From Terriglobia bacterium (lineage in GTDB: Bacteria > Acidobacteriota > Terriglobia > JAIQFV01), in assembly GCA_020072965.1 (NCBI GenBank), contig JAIQFY010000034.1, positions 1 to 54,412 of the forward strand: DNA of 54,412 nt, written 5' to 3'. Made by a program: the position numbers and the translations under genes. Positions within the stretch are counted from its first letter, which is position 1, and every line of letters begins with the position of its first letter. Shown in pieces: positions 1-7,155 of the stretch. The notes under the pieces are model-generated. The model saw only the letters and a list, made by a program, of their open reading frames with translations, was not told where the DNA came from and did not search any database.

Positions 1-34
1 TATACTTCGTGCTGCGGGTCGTTGATTTACTCAT
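1..34 (-). CDS. 5' end of a repeated gene, probable transposase (partial)
   Basis: An ATG at 34-32 opens a frame reading MSKSTTRSTKY and running off the window. An AGGAG-type ribosome binding site lies just upstream. The same start (MSKPTTR) occurs in opposite orientation at 54393, inside a 116-bp copy of the same DNA. A gene present twice with its upstream region conserved is most simply an insertion-sequence gene. The N-terminus resembles the start of IS3-type OrfA proteins, but eleven residues cannot settle the family. Confidence 0.45.
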   Translation of the reverse strand, partial: MSKSTTRSTKY

Positions 35-130
35 CGTAGGCTCCTTTGAAAAAGTTGTCTCTGCTGCCCAGGAGCTTACCAAAAAACGACCCGCTCTTTC
101 CGGTCATCCCGATCCTTCATAGGATCTGAC
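15..130 (-). repeat. Left copy of a 116-bp inverted repeat bounding the window
   Basis: The reverse complement matches 54297-54412 over the full 116 positions with no gap and about six mismatches. The shared block holds a boundary motif (GTCAGATCCTATGAA), a small hairpin followed by a T-run, a ribosome binding site and the first codons of a gene. Outside GTCAGATCC the two flanks are unrelated, so that point is the likely edge of the mobile element. Because the copies differ, they are not one sequence read twice. Confidence 0.85.
81..105 (-). terminator. Hairpin plus T-run ahead of the left repeated gene
   Basis: On the minus strand GACCGG and CGGGTC form a stem with one mismatch and are followed by GTTTTTT. 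The right copy has the perfect form. Placed between the element edge and its gene, it would stop transcription entering from outside, a common arrangement in insertion sequences. Confidence 0.5.
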
Positions 131-138
131 ACTCAAAA

Positions 139-612
139 TCACCAAGATCGAATCGTAGCCGTTTCAACGGTTTCATGAATATAAACCGATGAATCGGGGT
201 GCTTTGGATCGTTCGGCTCAGGGACCCACATTCCTCTCCCGGGAAGTGGCATGATACCAATATACTTCCACCTTGATACGCCATGGCCTCGGCATACAGA
301 CTCCGCATCGGGGGAAGGTTTGTACATGGGTGGTCCCATCGGCCTTGCGCCACTCTGGATTATGCGGATTGTACTCTCTCGTGCGATAGGAGGAGCGGAA
401 GGATGTGGCCCCGACGCCACTCGATCAGCCCACGAGATGATTTGTCCAATGTCCCAGTCTGACCCCCAATACACAATTCTCTTGGGGGGATCCCCACCCA
501 GGGTAGCCCGCAAGGCGACCAACCCTGGGCTATAGAAGAATTCCCCTTCGGGGAGGCGGATCAATTTCCATCTCAATTTCTCAAAGAAGCGCCAATTCAG
601 TCTGCCCCCCAA
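139..612 (-). CDS. Hypothetical protein, possibly a truncated gene
   Basis: A 157-codon minus-strand frame starts at TTG 612; an in-frame TGA lies seven codons upstream, so no longer start is available. The product has varied composition and ordinary codon use (for example FFEKLRWKLIRLPEGEF and VYWGSDWDIGQIISWADRV), unlike the proline/arginine-rich shadow frames around it. I recognise no domain. It ends about ten bases from the left inverted repeat, so the mobile element may have inserted at or near its 3' end. No good ribosome binding site is visible and an overlapping plus-strand frame exists at 251-535; the call is tentative. Confidence 0.4.
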   Translation of the reverse strand: MGGRLNWRFFEKLRWKLIRLPEGEFFYSPGLVALRATLGGDPPKRIVYWGSDWDIGQIISWADRVASGPHPSAPPIARESTIRIIQSGARPMGPPMYKPSPDAESVCRGHGVSRWKYIGIMPLPGRGMWVPEPNDPKHPDSSVYIHETVETATIRSW

Positions 613-687
613 TACCGCCTGCAGACGAGTTCAGAGGCGCGCCCTCGCCGGGTGGTTGCCGGTCAAAATTCTCGGGCAGAAATTCGC

Positions 688-730
688 TTGACAAGTTCGG
701 ATCGCCGGATTATCATTATCAGGAATGATT
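688..730 (+). promoter_or_regulatory. Sigma-70 promoter with overlapping Fur/PerR-like operator
   Basis: TTGACA at 688-693 and TATCAT at 711-716 are separated by exactly 17 bp. An inverted repeat, ATCATT (712-717) and AATGAT (724-729), overlaps the -10 and the first codon of the regulator gene. Its AT-rich form resembles Fur and PerR boxes. The position implies autorepression; that is inference. Confidence 0.6.
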
Positions 731-1228
731 ACGAATAAGGAAGCTACTAGTATTAAGCCGCAGGGGAGGAGGGTCTCCCGGGATCTGCCGCGGATGACCC
801 TGGCCGCTCACCTGCACCCCCATGGCATGCGCGTGACGCCGCAGAAGCTGGCGGTGTTCAAGGTGCTGCAGCGCGACAATTACCATCCCACGCCCGACAT
901 GGTGTTTGCGGAAGTCCGCAAGCAGTATCCCATGGTGAGCCTCGGGACGGTCTATCAAATCCTCGATCAGTTCGCCGAGATCGGAGTGGCGAGGAGGATC
1001 TTCTCCGGGGGAAACCGGCAGCGCTTCGATGGAAAGCGGTCGCCGCATGCCCATCTGGTGTGTGAGCGTTGCGGAAGGATTGACGACATTGAGGACCGTT
1101 CCCTCGAGGCCCTGACCGAACGGTTTGCGCGGAAATTCGATTTCCAGATTCGCGATCATTATTTCGAGTTCAGTGGCTCCTGCGCCGGCTGCACCCGCCG
1201 CCGAAAACGCAGGAACCGCTTGGAATAA
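725..1228 (+). CDS. Fur-family transcriptional regulator (PerR-like)
   Basis: This is a metal-dependent repressor of the Fur superfamily, 167 aa from the first ATG. The winged-helix part shows the usual MRVTPQKLAVFKVL and YPMVSLGTVYQILDQF segments. The dimerisation half has HAHLVCERCGRIDDIED, which carries the CxxC structural-zinc pair, and a second pair (CAGC) near the C-terminus. The rubrerythrin gene 110 bp downstream argues for a peroxide-sensing PerR role rather than iron control; this is inferred from context. The start is uncertain: ATG 725 would sit at the predicted transcription start, giving a leaderless message, whereas ATG 794 would give a 144-aa protein closer to the family's usual N-terminus. 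Confidence 0.9.
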   Translation: MITNKEATSIKPQGRRVSRDLPRMTLAAHLHPHGMRVTPQKLAVFKVLQRDNYHPTPDMVFAEVRKQYPMVSLGTVYQILDQFAEIGVARRIFSGGNRQRFDGKRSPHAHLVCERCGRIDDIEDRSLEALTERFARKFDFQIRDHYFEFSGSCAGCTRRRKRRNRLE

Positions 1229-1337
1229 AGGGAAGAATGCGCTAGGCTTAGGAATCGCCGACATCGTTCCCGGGCTTGCGGATTCAGCTTCATACAAACA
1301 CTGACCATCTCTCAATTGAATTCAAGGAGGAAGACAT

Positions 1338-1784
1338 ATGCCACCACTGAAAGGCACCAGGAGTCATGAGAATCTGAAGAATGCGTTTGCGGGGGAATCG
1401 CAGGCGAATCGCCGTTACTTGTACTTCGCCCGCCGCGCCGACATTGAAGGTTATCCGGATATCGGAGGTCTCTTCCGGGACACGGCAGAGGCGGAGACCG
1501 GTCATGCCTTTGGCCATCTTGATTTCTTAAAAGAGGTCGGCGATCCCGTGACCGGAATTCCCATTGGCGCCACCGAGGCCAACCTGAAATCCGCCATTGA
1601 GGGGGAGACCTACGAATACACCGAGATGTACCCCGGCATGGCGAAGACCGCGCGCACAGAGGGATTCAATGAGTTGGCCGAATGGTTCGAAACCCTGGCC
1701 AAGGCCGAGAAGTCTCACGCCGGACGGTTCACCAAGGGGTTGACCATCATTGCCGGAAAGGAACCCTCGGAAGCCATCGCTTAA
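1338..1784 (+). CDS. Rubrerythrin-family diiron protein without rubredoxin domain
   Basis: Rubrerythrins reduce hydrogen peroxide at a diiron site in a four-helix bundle. This 148-aa protein has the first-helix motif [16 protein letters not shown], then [11 protein letters not shown] and, in the second half, [18 protein letters not shown] and EKSHAGRF. These supply the Glu and ExxH ligands. It ends after the bundle, so the C-terminal rubredoxin-like CxxC domain of classical rubrerythrin is missing and electrons must come from a partner. The CCG-domain Fe-S protein encoded next is a candidate. A strong AAGGAGG lies 7 bp before ATG 1338. Its position behind the Fur-type gene suggests peroxide-inducible expression. 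Confidence 0.93.
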   Translation: MPPLKGTRSHENLKNAFAGESQANRRYLYFARRADIEGYPDIGGLFRDTAEAETGHAFGHLDFLKEVGDPVTGIPIGATEANLKSAIEGETYEYTEMYPGMAKTARTEGFNELAEWFETLAKAEKSHAGRFTKGLTIIAGKEPSEAIA

Positions 1785-1967
1785 GCGGGCCGGAGAGCGC
1801 CTTCGATCCTCGGTGCAGCGATCCGCCCGGGGGGTGATCCATCAACCCCGGGGGATTGCCGCTCCGGGGTTTTCTGGAATCATCCCAATCCTATATTCAT
1901 TTTTCGTCGAAGCCGGACCGCTGTCCTGTAGTCAAGGAAGCCTGGGGCGGAGGTCATCGGAGACCCC

Positions 1968-3230
1968 ATGAGCTACGACTTTCAATCAGAGCACTTCTGG
2001 AACCCCTCAGCCATCGAGAAGGAAGAGCGCCGGGTGTACGACCTTTGTAACGGTTGCCGGCGCTGCTTCAACCTGTGCCCTTCATTTACGGAGTTGTTCA
2101 ACCGCCTCGATGAGGAACGGGTTGACGGAGACGCTGAAAAGTTGAATGCGGAGGATTTGAAAGTCGTCGGAGACGACTGTTTTCAGTGCAAGCTCTGTTA
2201 TAACCATTGTCCCTACACTCCGCCTCACGCCTGGAAGATTGATTTTCCCCGGATGATGCTTCGCGACAAACTCGTGAAAACCCGTCAGCAGGGAGTTTCA
2301 CTTCAGGATAAATTCCTTGCCGAGACCGACCTGATTGGTCGACTGGCATGCTGGACGGCTCCGCTCTTCAACTGGTTGAGCCGGAATGGGCTCCACCGGC
2401 TCCTGATGGAAAAGGTAGTGGGAATCCATCGCCGCTGGCCGCTGCCCGCTTATTCGTCACAAACCCTTTCGGGATGGATGAAACAACGCCGGGGGGCGAA
2501 TGTGGAAGCTGCCGGCAACAAACGCAAGGTCGCGCTCTTTTCCACCTGTTCGGTGAATTACAGTGACGTGGAGACCGGCAAAGCACTGGTCCTTATCCTG
2601 GAGAAGAATGGGATTGAAGTGGTAGATGGTTACAAACGCTGCTGTGGGATGCCGGCGTTGGATGGCGGAGATTTGAAATCCGCCCTCAGGGATGCCGCAG
2701 AAAACGTCGAGTTCCTTTCCGAGAAGGTTCGCGCCGGATACGACGTGGTCATTCCCGGCCCGACTTGCAGCTACACCTTCAAGCAGGAATACCCCTTGCT
2801 GTTAAAATCGGAGGATGCTCGGCTGGTGGCCGAACACACCTTCGACAGCTGCGAATATCTGATGAAGTTGCATCAGGAAGGGGCGCTCAACACCCAGTTT
2901 GTCTCCAAGCTCGGGACGGTTTCATATCAGTTATCGTGCCATTTGAAAGCACAAAACCTGGGTTATAAATCACGCGATCTGCTGCAATTGGCCGGCGCCC
3001 GGGTCCAGGTCGTGGAACGCTGTTCAGCGGTGGACGGGACATGGGGAATGAAGCAGCAGTACCATGACCTTTCCCTTAAGCTTTCCCAACCCCTGTTGAA
3101 AGAAGTCCAGGAACCGGCCCCCGAGTTTATTGCCACCGATTGCCCGCTTTCTGCCCTGCGAATCAAGCAGGGGACGGGACGCGACGCGCTGCATCCTGTA
3201 AGAATCTTTGCCAAGGCCTGCGGATTATGA
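1968..3230 (+). CDS. Fe-S oxidoreductase with CCG domains (HdrB/GlpC-like)
   Basis: A 420-aa soluble protein with two N-terminal [4Fe-4S] ferredoxin-like motifs (CNGCRRCFNLCP at residue 28 and CFQCKLCYNHCP about 40 residues later). Two CCG-type cysteine-rich segments follow, typical of heterodisulfide reductase subunit B and glycerol-3-phosphate dehydrogenase subunit C. The first has RCCGMPALDGG; the second has a diverged cysteine pattern (YQLSCHLKAQNLG, ERCSAVDGTWG). Such proteins pass electrons between carriers and thiol/disulfide or protein partners. The gene follows rubrerythrin and overlaps the next gene by 4 bp (ATGA), so it is cotranslated with the DUF3501 gene. A role as electron donor to the rubrerythrin is inference from gene order. 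Confidence 0.88.
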   Translation: MSYDFQSEHFWNPSAIEKEERRVYDLCNGCRRCFNLCPSFTELFNRLDEERVDGDAEKLNAEDLKVVGDDCFQCKLCYNHCPYTPPHAWKIDFPRMMLRDKLVKTRQQGVSLQDKFLAETDLIGRLACWTAPLFNWLSRNGLHRLLMEKVVGIHRRWPLPAYSSQTLSGWMKQRRGANVEAAGNKRKVALFSTCSVNYSDVETGKALVLILEKNGIEVVDGYKRCCGMPALDGGDLKSALRDAAENVEFLSEKVRAGYDVVIPGPTCSYTFKQEYPLLLKSEDARLVAEHTFDSCEYLMKLHQEGALNTQFVSKLGTVSYQLSCHLKAQNLGYKSRDLLQLAGARVQVVERCSAVDGTWGMKQQYHDLSLKLSQPLLKEVQEPAPEFIATDCPLSALRIKQGTGRDALHPVRIFAKACGL

Positions 3231-3832
3231 AAAAAATTACCGTGGAAGACATCAGGAACCTTTACGAGTATGAAAAAATTCGGGACGAATTCAGGAGTCA
3301 CATCATCTCCCTCAAACAACATCGACGGCTCCCGGTGGGCGACAAGGTGTCTCTCGTATTTGAGAACAGGGAGACGGTCAGGTTTCAGGTCCAGGAGATG
3401 ATTCGCGCTGAACGGATGGTCGACGAACGCCGGATCCAGGACGAGATTGAAGTCTACAATCAAATCCTGCCGGACACCGGCGAGTTAAGCGCCACCCTGT
3501 TTATTGAAATCACCACTCCGGCCGACATCAAACCGGAACTGGACCGCTTCCAGGGGGTGGACCGGGGTGACTGTGTTTTTTTTGAAATGGGAGGACTGGC
3601 CCGCGTGTATGGGCGATTCGAGGAAGGGCACAGCAAGGAGGACAAGATCAGCGCCGTCCAGTACGTCCGTTTTCCCTTTACCCGGGAGGAGCAAACCTGG
3701 TTCCGCGACTCCACCGTGCCGCTTGCCCTGGTCATCGACCACCCCCATTATGCCGCCCGGACTTCGATTACCGCGCAACAGCGAGAGGCCCTGGCCCGGG
3801 ATTTTGAGGAAGCCTCCGTGGGAGTCGGGTAG
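3227..3832 (+). CDS. DUF3501 family protein
   Basis: The start is the ATG at 3227, which overlaps the previous stop codon; this gives 201 aa beginning MKKITVEDIRNLYEYEKIR. The sequence matches what I know of DUF3501: a conserved charged N-terminus (FRSHIISLKQHRRLPVGDKVSLVFENRETV), a middle VQEMIRAERM, and a C-terminal VRFPFTREEQ segment ahead of LVIDHPHYAARTSI. The function is unknown. DUF3501 genes commonly sit beside rubrerythrin and CCG-domain Fe-S genes, as here, suggesting an accessory or assembly role in that redox unit. No signal peptide or membrane helix is seen, so it is probably cytoplasmic. Confidence 0.85.
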   Translation: MKKITVEDIRNLYEYEKIRDEFRSHIISLKQHRRLPVGDKVSLVFENRETVRFQVQEMIRAERMVDERRIQDEIEVYNQILPDTGELSATLFIEITTPADIKPELDRFQGVDRGDCVFFEMGGLARVYGRFEEGHSKEDKISAVQYVRFPFTREEQTWFRDSTVPLALVIDHPHYAARTSITAQQREALARDFEEASVGVG

Positions 3833-3854
3833 AGGCCTTCGAAGGCGAATTTCG

Positions 3855-3883
3855 TTGACAGCCGCGTCATAAAACCCTATCGT
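3855..3883 (+). promoter_or_regulatory. Promoter for the PuuD-like gene
   Basis: TTGACA at 3855-3860 and TATCGT at 3878-3883 are 17 bp apart, giving a leader of about 105 nt before ATG 3996. The spacing and perfect -35 support it; the -10 matches four of six consensus bases. Confidence 0.5.
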
Positions 3884-3995
3884 GCGGGGGATCTTTCCAA
3901 GTCTTTATACACGCAATTCAAGTAAAGAAAAAGCAGGTGCAAGCTTTCTCTGGCTGCCAATTCATGCAAGTTCTTTCAATGGAGGAGGATGAACT

Positions 3996-4745
3996 ATGGC
4001 CCACATGATTTGGGGATCTCTGGTCTCGTTCTGGATGGTGATTCAGTTTCCAGACAACGCGATGGCGTGGCAGGAAATCTTCCTGCGATGGTTTCACTTT
4101 CTGGCGGGCATTACGTGGATCGGGATGCTGTATTTCTTCAATCTGGTCAATGTGAATCTGATGAAGGCGCTGGATGCGCCCACCAAGGGGAAGGTGATCC
4201 CGCAATTGATGCCCCGGGCGCTGTTCTGGTTCCGGTGGGGGGCAGTGGTCACGGTGTTCATCGGCATCTGGTACTACATGATCATTTTGAGCCGGGAGTC
4301 ATCTGTGGGTCGCATATTCGGCACCTGGCTGGCCGTGGTGATCGTGGCCTGGCTGCTGATCTTCCTCATCCTGCGGCCGGTTTCCGGGGCGTTGAACAAC
4401 GGAAATCTCATTGCCCTGTTAGTGGCGATCCTCATGTTTCTTTTGACGTGGTGCGTGCTCCATTTTAATGCCACTCCGGATTCGAGTAACCGGGCCCTCT
4501 CCATTGGGGTGGGAGGAGGCATGGGAGTCATCATGCTCCTGAACGTGTGGGGAATCATCTGGCCACACCAGAAACGGATTATTGCCTGGACAAAGGCGAA
4601 CGCGGAAAGCGGTACTCCCATCCCGCCCGAATCCGCCAAGCTGGCCCGTCGGGCCTTCCTGGCTTCAAGGATGAATTTCTGGCTGTCCATCCCGATGTTG
4701 TTTTTCATGGCGGCGGCCAGCCATTTCCCTTTCCTGGGCAAGTGA
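3996..4745 (+). CDS. PuuD-like membrane protein (urate oxidase N-terminal type domain)
   Basis: A 249-aa integral membrane protein of the kind annotated as urate hydroxylase PuuD. Conserved features include FLRWFHFLAGITWIGMLYFFNLVN near the N-terminus, several long hydrophobic helices (about residues 80-97, 105-125, 135-155, 175-190, 228-245) and conserved histidines and tryptophans (RWFHF, NVWGIIWPHQKRII). Full PuuD proteins add a C-terminal cytochrome c domain; it is absent here and no cytochrome gene is adjacent. Urate oxidation is therefore not assured. GGAGGAGG lies 8 bp before the start. The gene sits between rubrerythrin/DUF3501 and superoxide dismutase, which hints at a redox role. 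Confidence 0.72.
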   Translation: MAHMIWGSLVSFWMVIQFPDNAMAWQEIFLRWFHFLAGITWIGMLYFFNLVNVNLMKALDAPTKGKVIPQLMPRALFWFRWGAVVTVFIGIWYYMIILSRESSVGRIFGTWLAVVIVAWLLIFLILRPVSGALNNGNLIALLVAILMFLLTWCVLHFNATPDSSNRALSIGVGGGMGVIMLLNVWGIIWPHQKRIIAWTKANAESGTPIPPESAKLARRAFLASRMNFWLSIPMLFFMAAASHFPFLGK

Positions 4746-5466
4746 ACTGGTTCAGTCTGCCCAAATGTGCCCGCCGAGGGAGGCCCACTCAGCCTGGGCC
4801 TCCCCTTCAGAACTTCACCTGATGTGCCTCAGTTGAACAGGAACCACACTACACCGATTCACAGAAGCACACTGCACTCTCCTCCTTCCCCGCGCAAGAG
4901 CCTTTGCCTGAAGTTGAGAAAAGGAGGGAGAACTGTCCAATGCAAACTCCCAGAGACTCAATTCCGGTAAGATGGCTCTTATTTTGTTAGATGGTTCGAT
5001 TCCAATCACCCGTATGAAATTGGGAGTTCTTCGAAAATTTTGACGCTGAGAATCTGGAGAATTTCATCGAACGAGGGGGAAGGCCGCGGCATGGGCCGAT
5101 AGCCAGCGGGGGCGGGAGCCCTCCCCCGCTCTGCTTGCGAGATCTGAAATTTCAAATTTGAGATCGGGAAGTCCTTCCTTGCTCTTATCAAGATTGAGCA
5201 CCCCATTCGGAAGCTCCATTCAATAGAACGAAAAAAATTGAAATCGAAAACTCCCATTGCAGCCCCATACTCTCGCTCATCCAAACAGTTAGGGCGAAAT
5301 ACCCGGGGGATGACGGGACAGTACAAAAAGAGAGGCAATTCATATCGCGATGCGATATAATGAATCCTGGTCCCCGACAAGATTAGGGTATGACACAACC
5401 CCCCTGCGGGAGGGATTGTTTGGTTGGGCTCCGAATTGAATTGATTTCAGGAAAAAGGAGAAAATT
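4746..5466. other. 720-bp intergenic region with palindromes, no convincing gene
   Basis: The stretch contains a perfect 10-bp hairpin (4778-4787 with 4795-4804, loop of 7) shortly after the PuuD-like gene, an imperfect AT-rich palindrome at 5141-5165, and a symmetrical element at 5342-5358. The only long frame (minus strand, 5006-5398) translates the palindromes and looks non-coding. The first hairpin lacks a T-run, so it may be a repeat or an mRNA 3'-end stabiliser rather than an intrinsic terminator. Confidence 0.6.
5342..5361 (+). promoter_or_regulatory. TATAAT box inside an inverted repeat, upstream of superoxide dismutase
   Basis: ATATCGC (5342-5348) and GCGATAT (5352-5358) form a perfect 7-bp inverted repeat with a 3-bp spacer. 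A consensus TATAAT at 5356-5361 overlaps its right arm. No good -35 hexamer is visible 17 bp upstream, so the promoter may need an activator or the palindrome may be a repressor site. Confidence 0.35.
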
Positions 5467-6075
5467 ATGACTGTTACCGCAAAAAATTTTGATCATCTTT
5501 TGGGAAAGCTCGAAGGGTTGAGCGAGAAGCAGCTGAAGGCCCACTTTGGCCTGTACCAGGGGTATGTTAAAAAGCTGAATGAAATACAGGAAAAGCTGAA
5601 GTCAATCGATCGCAGCACGGCGAACTACAGCTTCAGCGAATATTCCGAGCTCAAGCGTCGTGAGGCGGTTGCTTTCAACGGGGCGTTCCTGCATGAGATG
5701 TACTTCGAGAATCTGAGTGCCAAGGGAGGCGAGCCTTCCAACGAACTGGCCGATGCCATTAAGAAGTCCTTCGGCTCCCGCGATGCCTGGACGACTGATT
5801 TGAAGGCCGCGGGCGCGTCGACCCCGGGATGGGTCATCCTGACCTATAACCGGACCGATCACGAGTTGCATCATTATATCCTTTTCGAACATCACATCGG
5901 CTACCCTGTTCGCCAGGAACCCCTGCTGGCGCTCGATTGCTGGGAACATGCGTACATGATAGACTACGGAACGACCAAAGGGGATTACTTGTCGGCATTC
6001 ATAAAGCACATCGACTGGAATGTGGTGAACAAGCGGTTCGCCGCGCTCGACAAGGCTGCCAGCGCTGCGAGGTAA
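5467..6075 (+). CDS. sod: Superoxide dismutase, Fe/Mn family
   Basis: This enzyme converts superoxide to oxygen and peroxide, feeding the neighbouring rubrerythrin pathway. The 202-aa length fits the family. Likely metal ligands are His26 (KAHFGLYQGYV), His76 (FLHEMYF), Asp157 and His161 (LALDCWEHAYMIDYG). The second ligand segment lacks the canonical GGHxNHxxFW form and the usual HHxxY is HFGLY, placing it in a diverged subgroup often seen in acidobacterial and deltaproteobacterial genomes. There is no signal peptide, so it is cytoplasmic. AAGGAG lies 6 bp before the ATG. The metal cannot be told from sequence. Confidence 0.9.
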   Translation: MTVTAKNFDHLLGKLEGLSEKQLKAHFGLYQGYVKKLNEIQEKLKSIDRSTANYSFSEYSELKRREAVAFNGAFLHEMYFENLSAKGGEPSNELADAIKKSFGSRDAWTTDLKAAGASTPGWVILTYNRTDHELHHYILFEHHIGYPVRQEPLLALDCWEHAYMIDYGTTKGDYLSAFIKHIDWNVVNKRFAALDKAASAAR

Positions 6076-6080
6076 CCTTT

Positions 6081-6341
6081 TTGAGCTCTTTGGAAAAGGT
6101 AAAATCGGCGTTAGAGAGCTATGATCACCCCCTCCTGTCCTTTTCTGCCCATGCGGGAAAAGGGAGCGAGGGGGTGGATGTTCTTATCCAATTGCGGGAC
6201 GCCTCGGTGTCTGCGCACACGTACACCATTCATCTGGCCCCCCGTGATTTGGAGAACCCCCGATTCACTTGGGCCTTTCAGAGGACCCTGTACGATTCCC
6301 TGCATGATTACATCATAGAGCTATTCACCAACCGACCGTGA
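6081..6341 (+). CDS. Small conserved-looking protein of unknown function
   Basis: The frame is open from 5937, but the upstream part overlaps the dismutase gene, so I place the start at TTG 6081, giving 86 aa. The product (SLEKVKSALESYDHPLLSF at the start, then FTWAFQRTLYDSLHDYIIEL near the end) is amphipathic and shows no membrane segment or metal motif. It lies 5 bp after sod and 48 bp before the LON-domain gene, so it is probably part of the same transcript. I do not recognise the family. The weak start codon keeps confidence moderate. Confidence 0.6.
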   Translation: MSSLEKVKSALESYDHPLLSFSAHAGKGSEGVDVLIQLRDASVSAHTYTIHLAPRDLENPRFTWAFQRTLYDSLHDYIIELFTNRP

Positions 6342-6389
6342 TCGGTGGCGCGCTCCCGCGAGGCGGGACCGCGCTCCTGCGAAGGGGAC

Positions 6390-7025
6390 ATGTCCAATCA
6401 TCCTCTCTTGTTACCGCTCTTCCCGCTGGAGGTTGTATTGTTTCCCGGAGCTTCTCTCCCTTTGCATATTTTCGAGCCGCGCTACCGTAAATTGATTGGC
6501 GACTGTTTGGAAAACAAGACCGAGTTCGGGGTGGTGCTGATGCGGGAGGATGAGATGGCCGAAGTAGGATGCACCGCCCGCATCAAAGAGGTCGTGAAAC
6601 GCTACGATGACGGCCGCTTCGACATCGTCACAGAGGGTGTCCGTCGATTTGAGATCATCTCGGAGAACTCGGAGGAGGAGGTGCTCCGGGCTGAAGTTTC
6701 GTTTTTTGACGATGAAGAGGCTGAGGATCCTCGTGAACTTGGAAGACTTTCAGAGTCCGTGAAGTCGATCTATGCCAAGATTGTTCTCGCGGTTGCCAAG
6801 CCCAACACGAACCTGACGCTGGTGGATGCAAAGCTACCGCGGCTAGCCTTCTCAGTCGCCGAGCACCTGGGGGTTTCTTTGGAGGTGTGTCAGAATTTGC
6901 TCGGGATACGGAGCGAAACAAAGCGCCTGGTGGAGTTGGAACGCTACCTGGAGGAACTGCTGCCCAAGATTGAACACTTTCAGAAAGCAAAATCCAGGGT
7001 CGGAGGGAACGGCCATCTGACGTGA
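6390..7025 (+). CDS. LON substrate-binding domain protein
   Basis: A 211-aa protein starting at ATG 6390 with GAAGGGG just upstream. It holds only the N-terminal domain of Lon protease: LLPLFPLEVVLFPGASLPLHIFEPRYRKLI, then the GVVLMREDEMAEVGCTARI strand-turn and the YDDGRFDIVTEGVRRFEI segment. A helical C-terminal half follows (residues about 115-205). The AAA and protease domains are absent, as expected for the stand-alone family; these proteins may bind unfolded clients or act as adaptors, but no activity is established. The longer upstream frame from 6345 lacks a ribosome binding site. Confidence 0.9.
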   Translation: MSNHPLLLPLFPLEVVLFPGASLPLHIFEPRYRKLIGDCLENKTEFGVVLMREDEMAEVGCTARIKEVVKRYDDGRFDIVTEGVRRFEIISENSEEEVLRAEVSFFDDEEAEDPRELGRLSESVKSIYAKIVLAVAKPNTNLTLVDAKLPRLAFSVAEHLGVSLEVCQNLLGIRSETKRLVELERYLEELLPKIEHFQKAKSRVGGNGHLT

Positions 7026-7155
7026 TCAGATCCTTCGTCTTTACAAGGCGTCCGCCGGGGCAGAGGGCCCTCATCCAGAAAGAATACGCTTCAGAACATT
7101 ATCCCAGCCACTCCTTGAATTCAAAGCCTGGGACAATCGCTTCAATGCTTCCGCC

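Noticed and set aside
1826-1852. Terminator after rubrerythrin (CCCGGGG/CCCCGGG)
   Set aside because: The stem is plausible but lacks a T-run and the downstream Fe-S gene appears to belong to the same unit.
5006-5398. Minus-strand 130-codon frame
   Set aside because: It translates the palindromes and AT-rich repeat text, with no ribosome binding site or recognisable protein composition.
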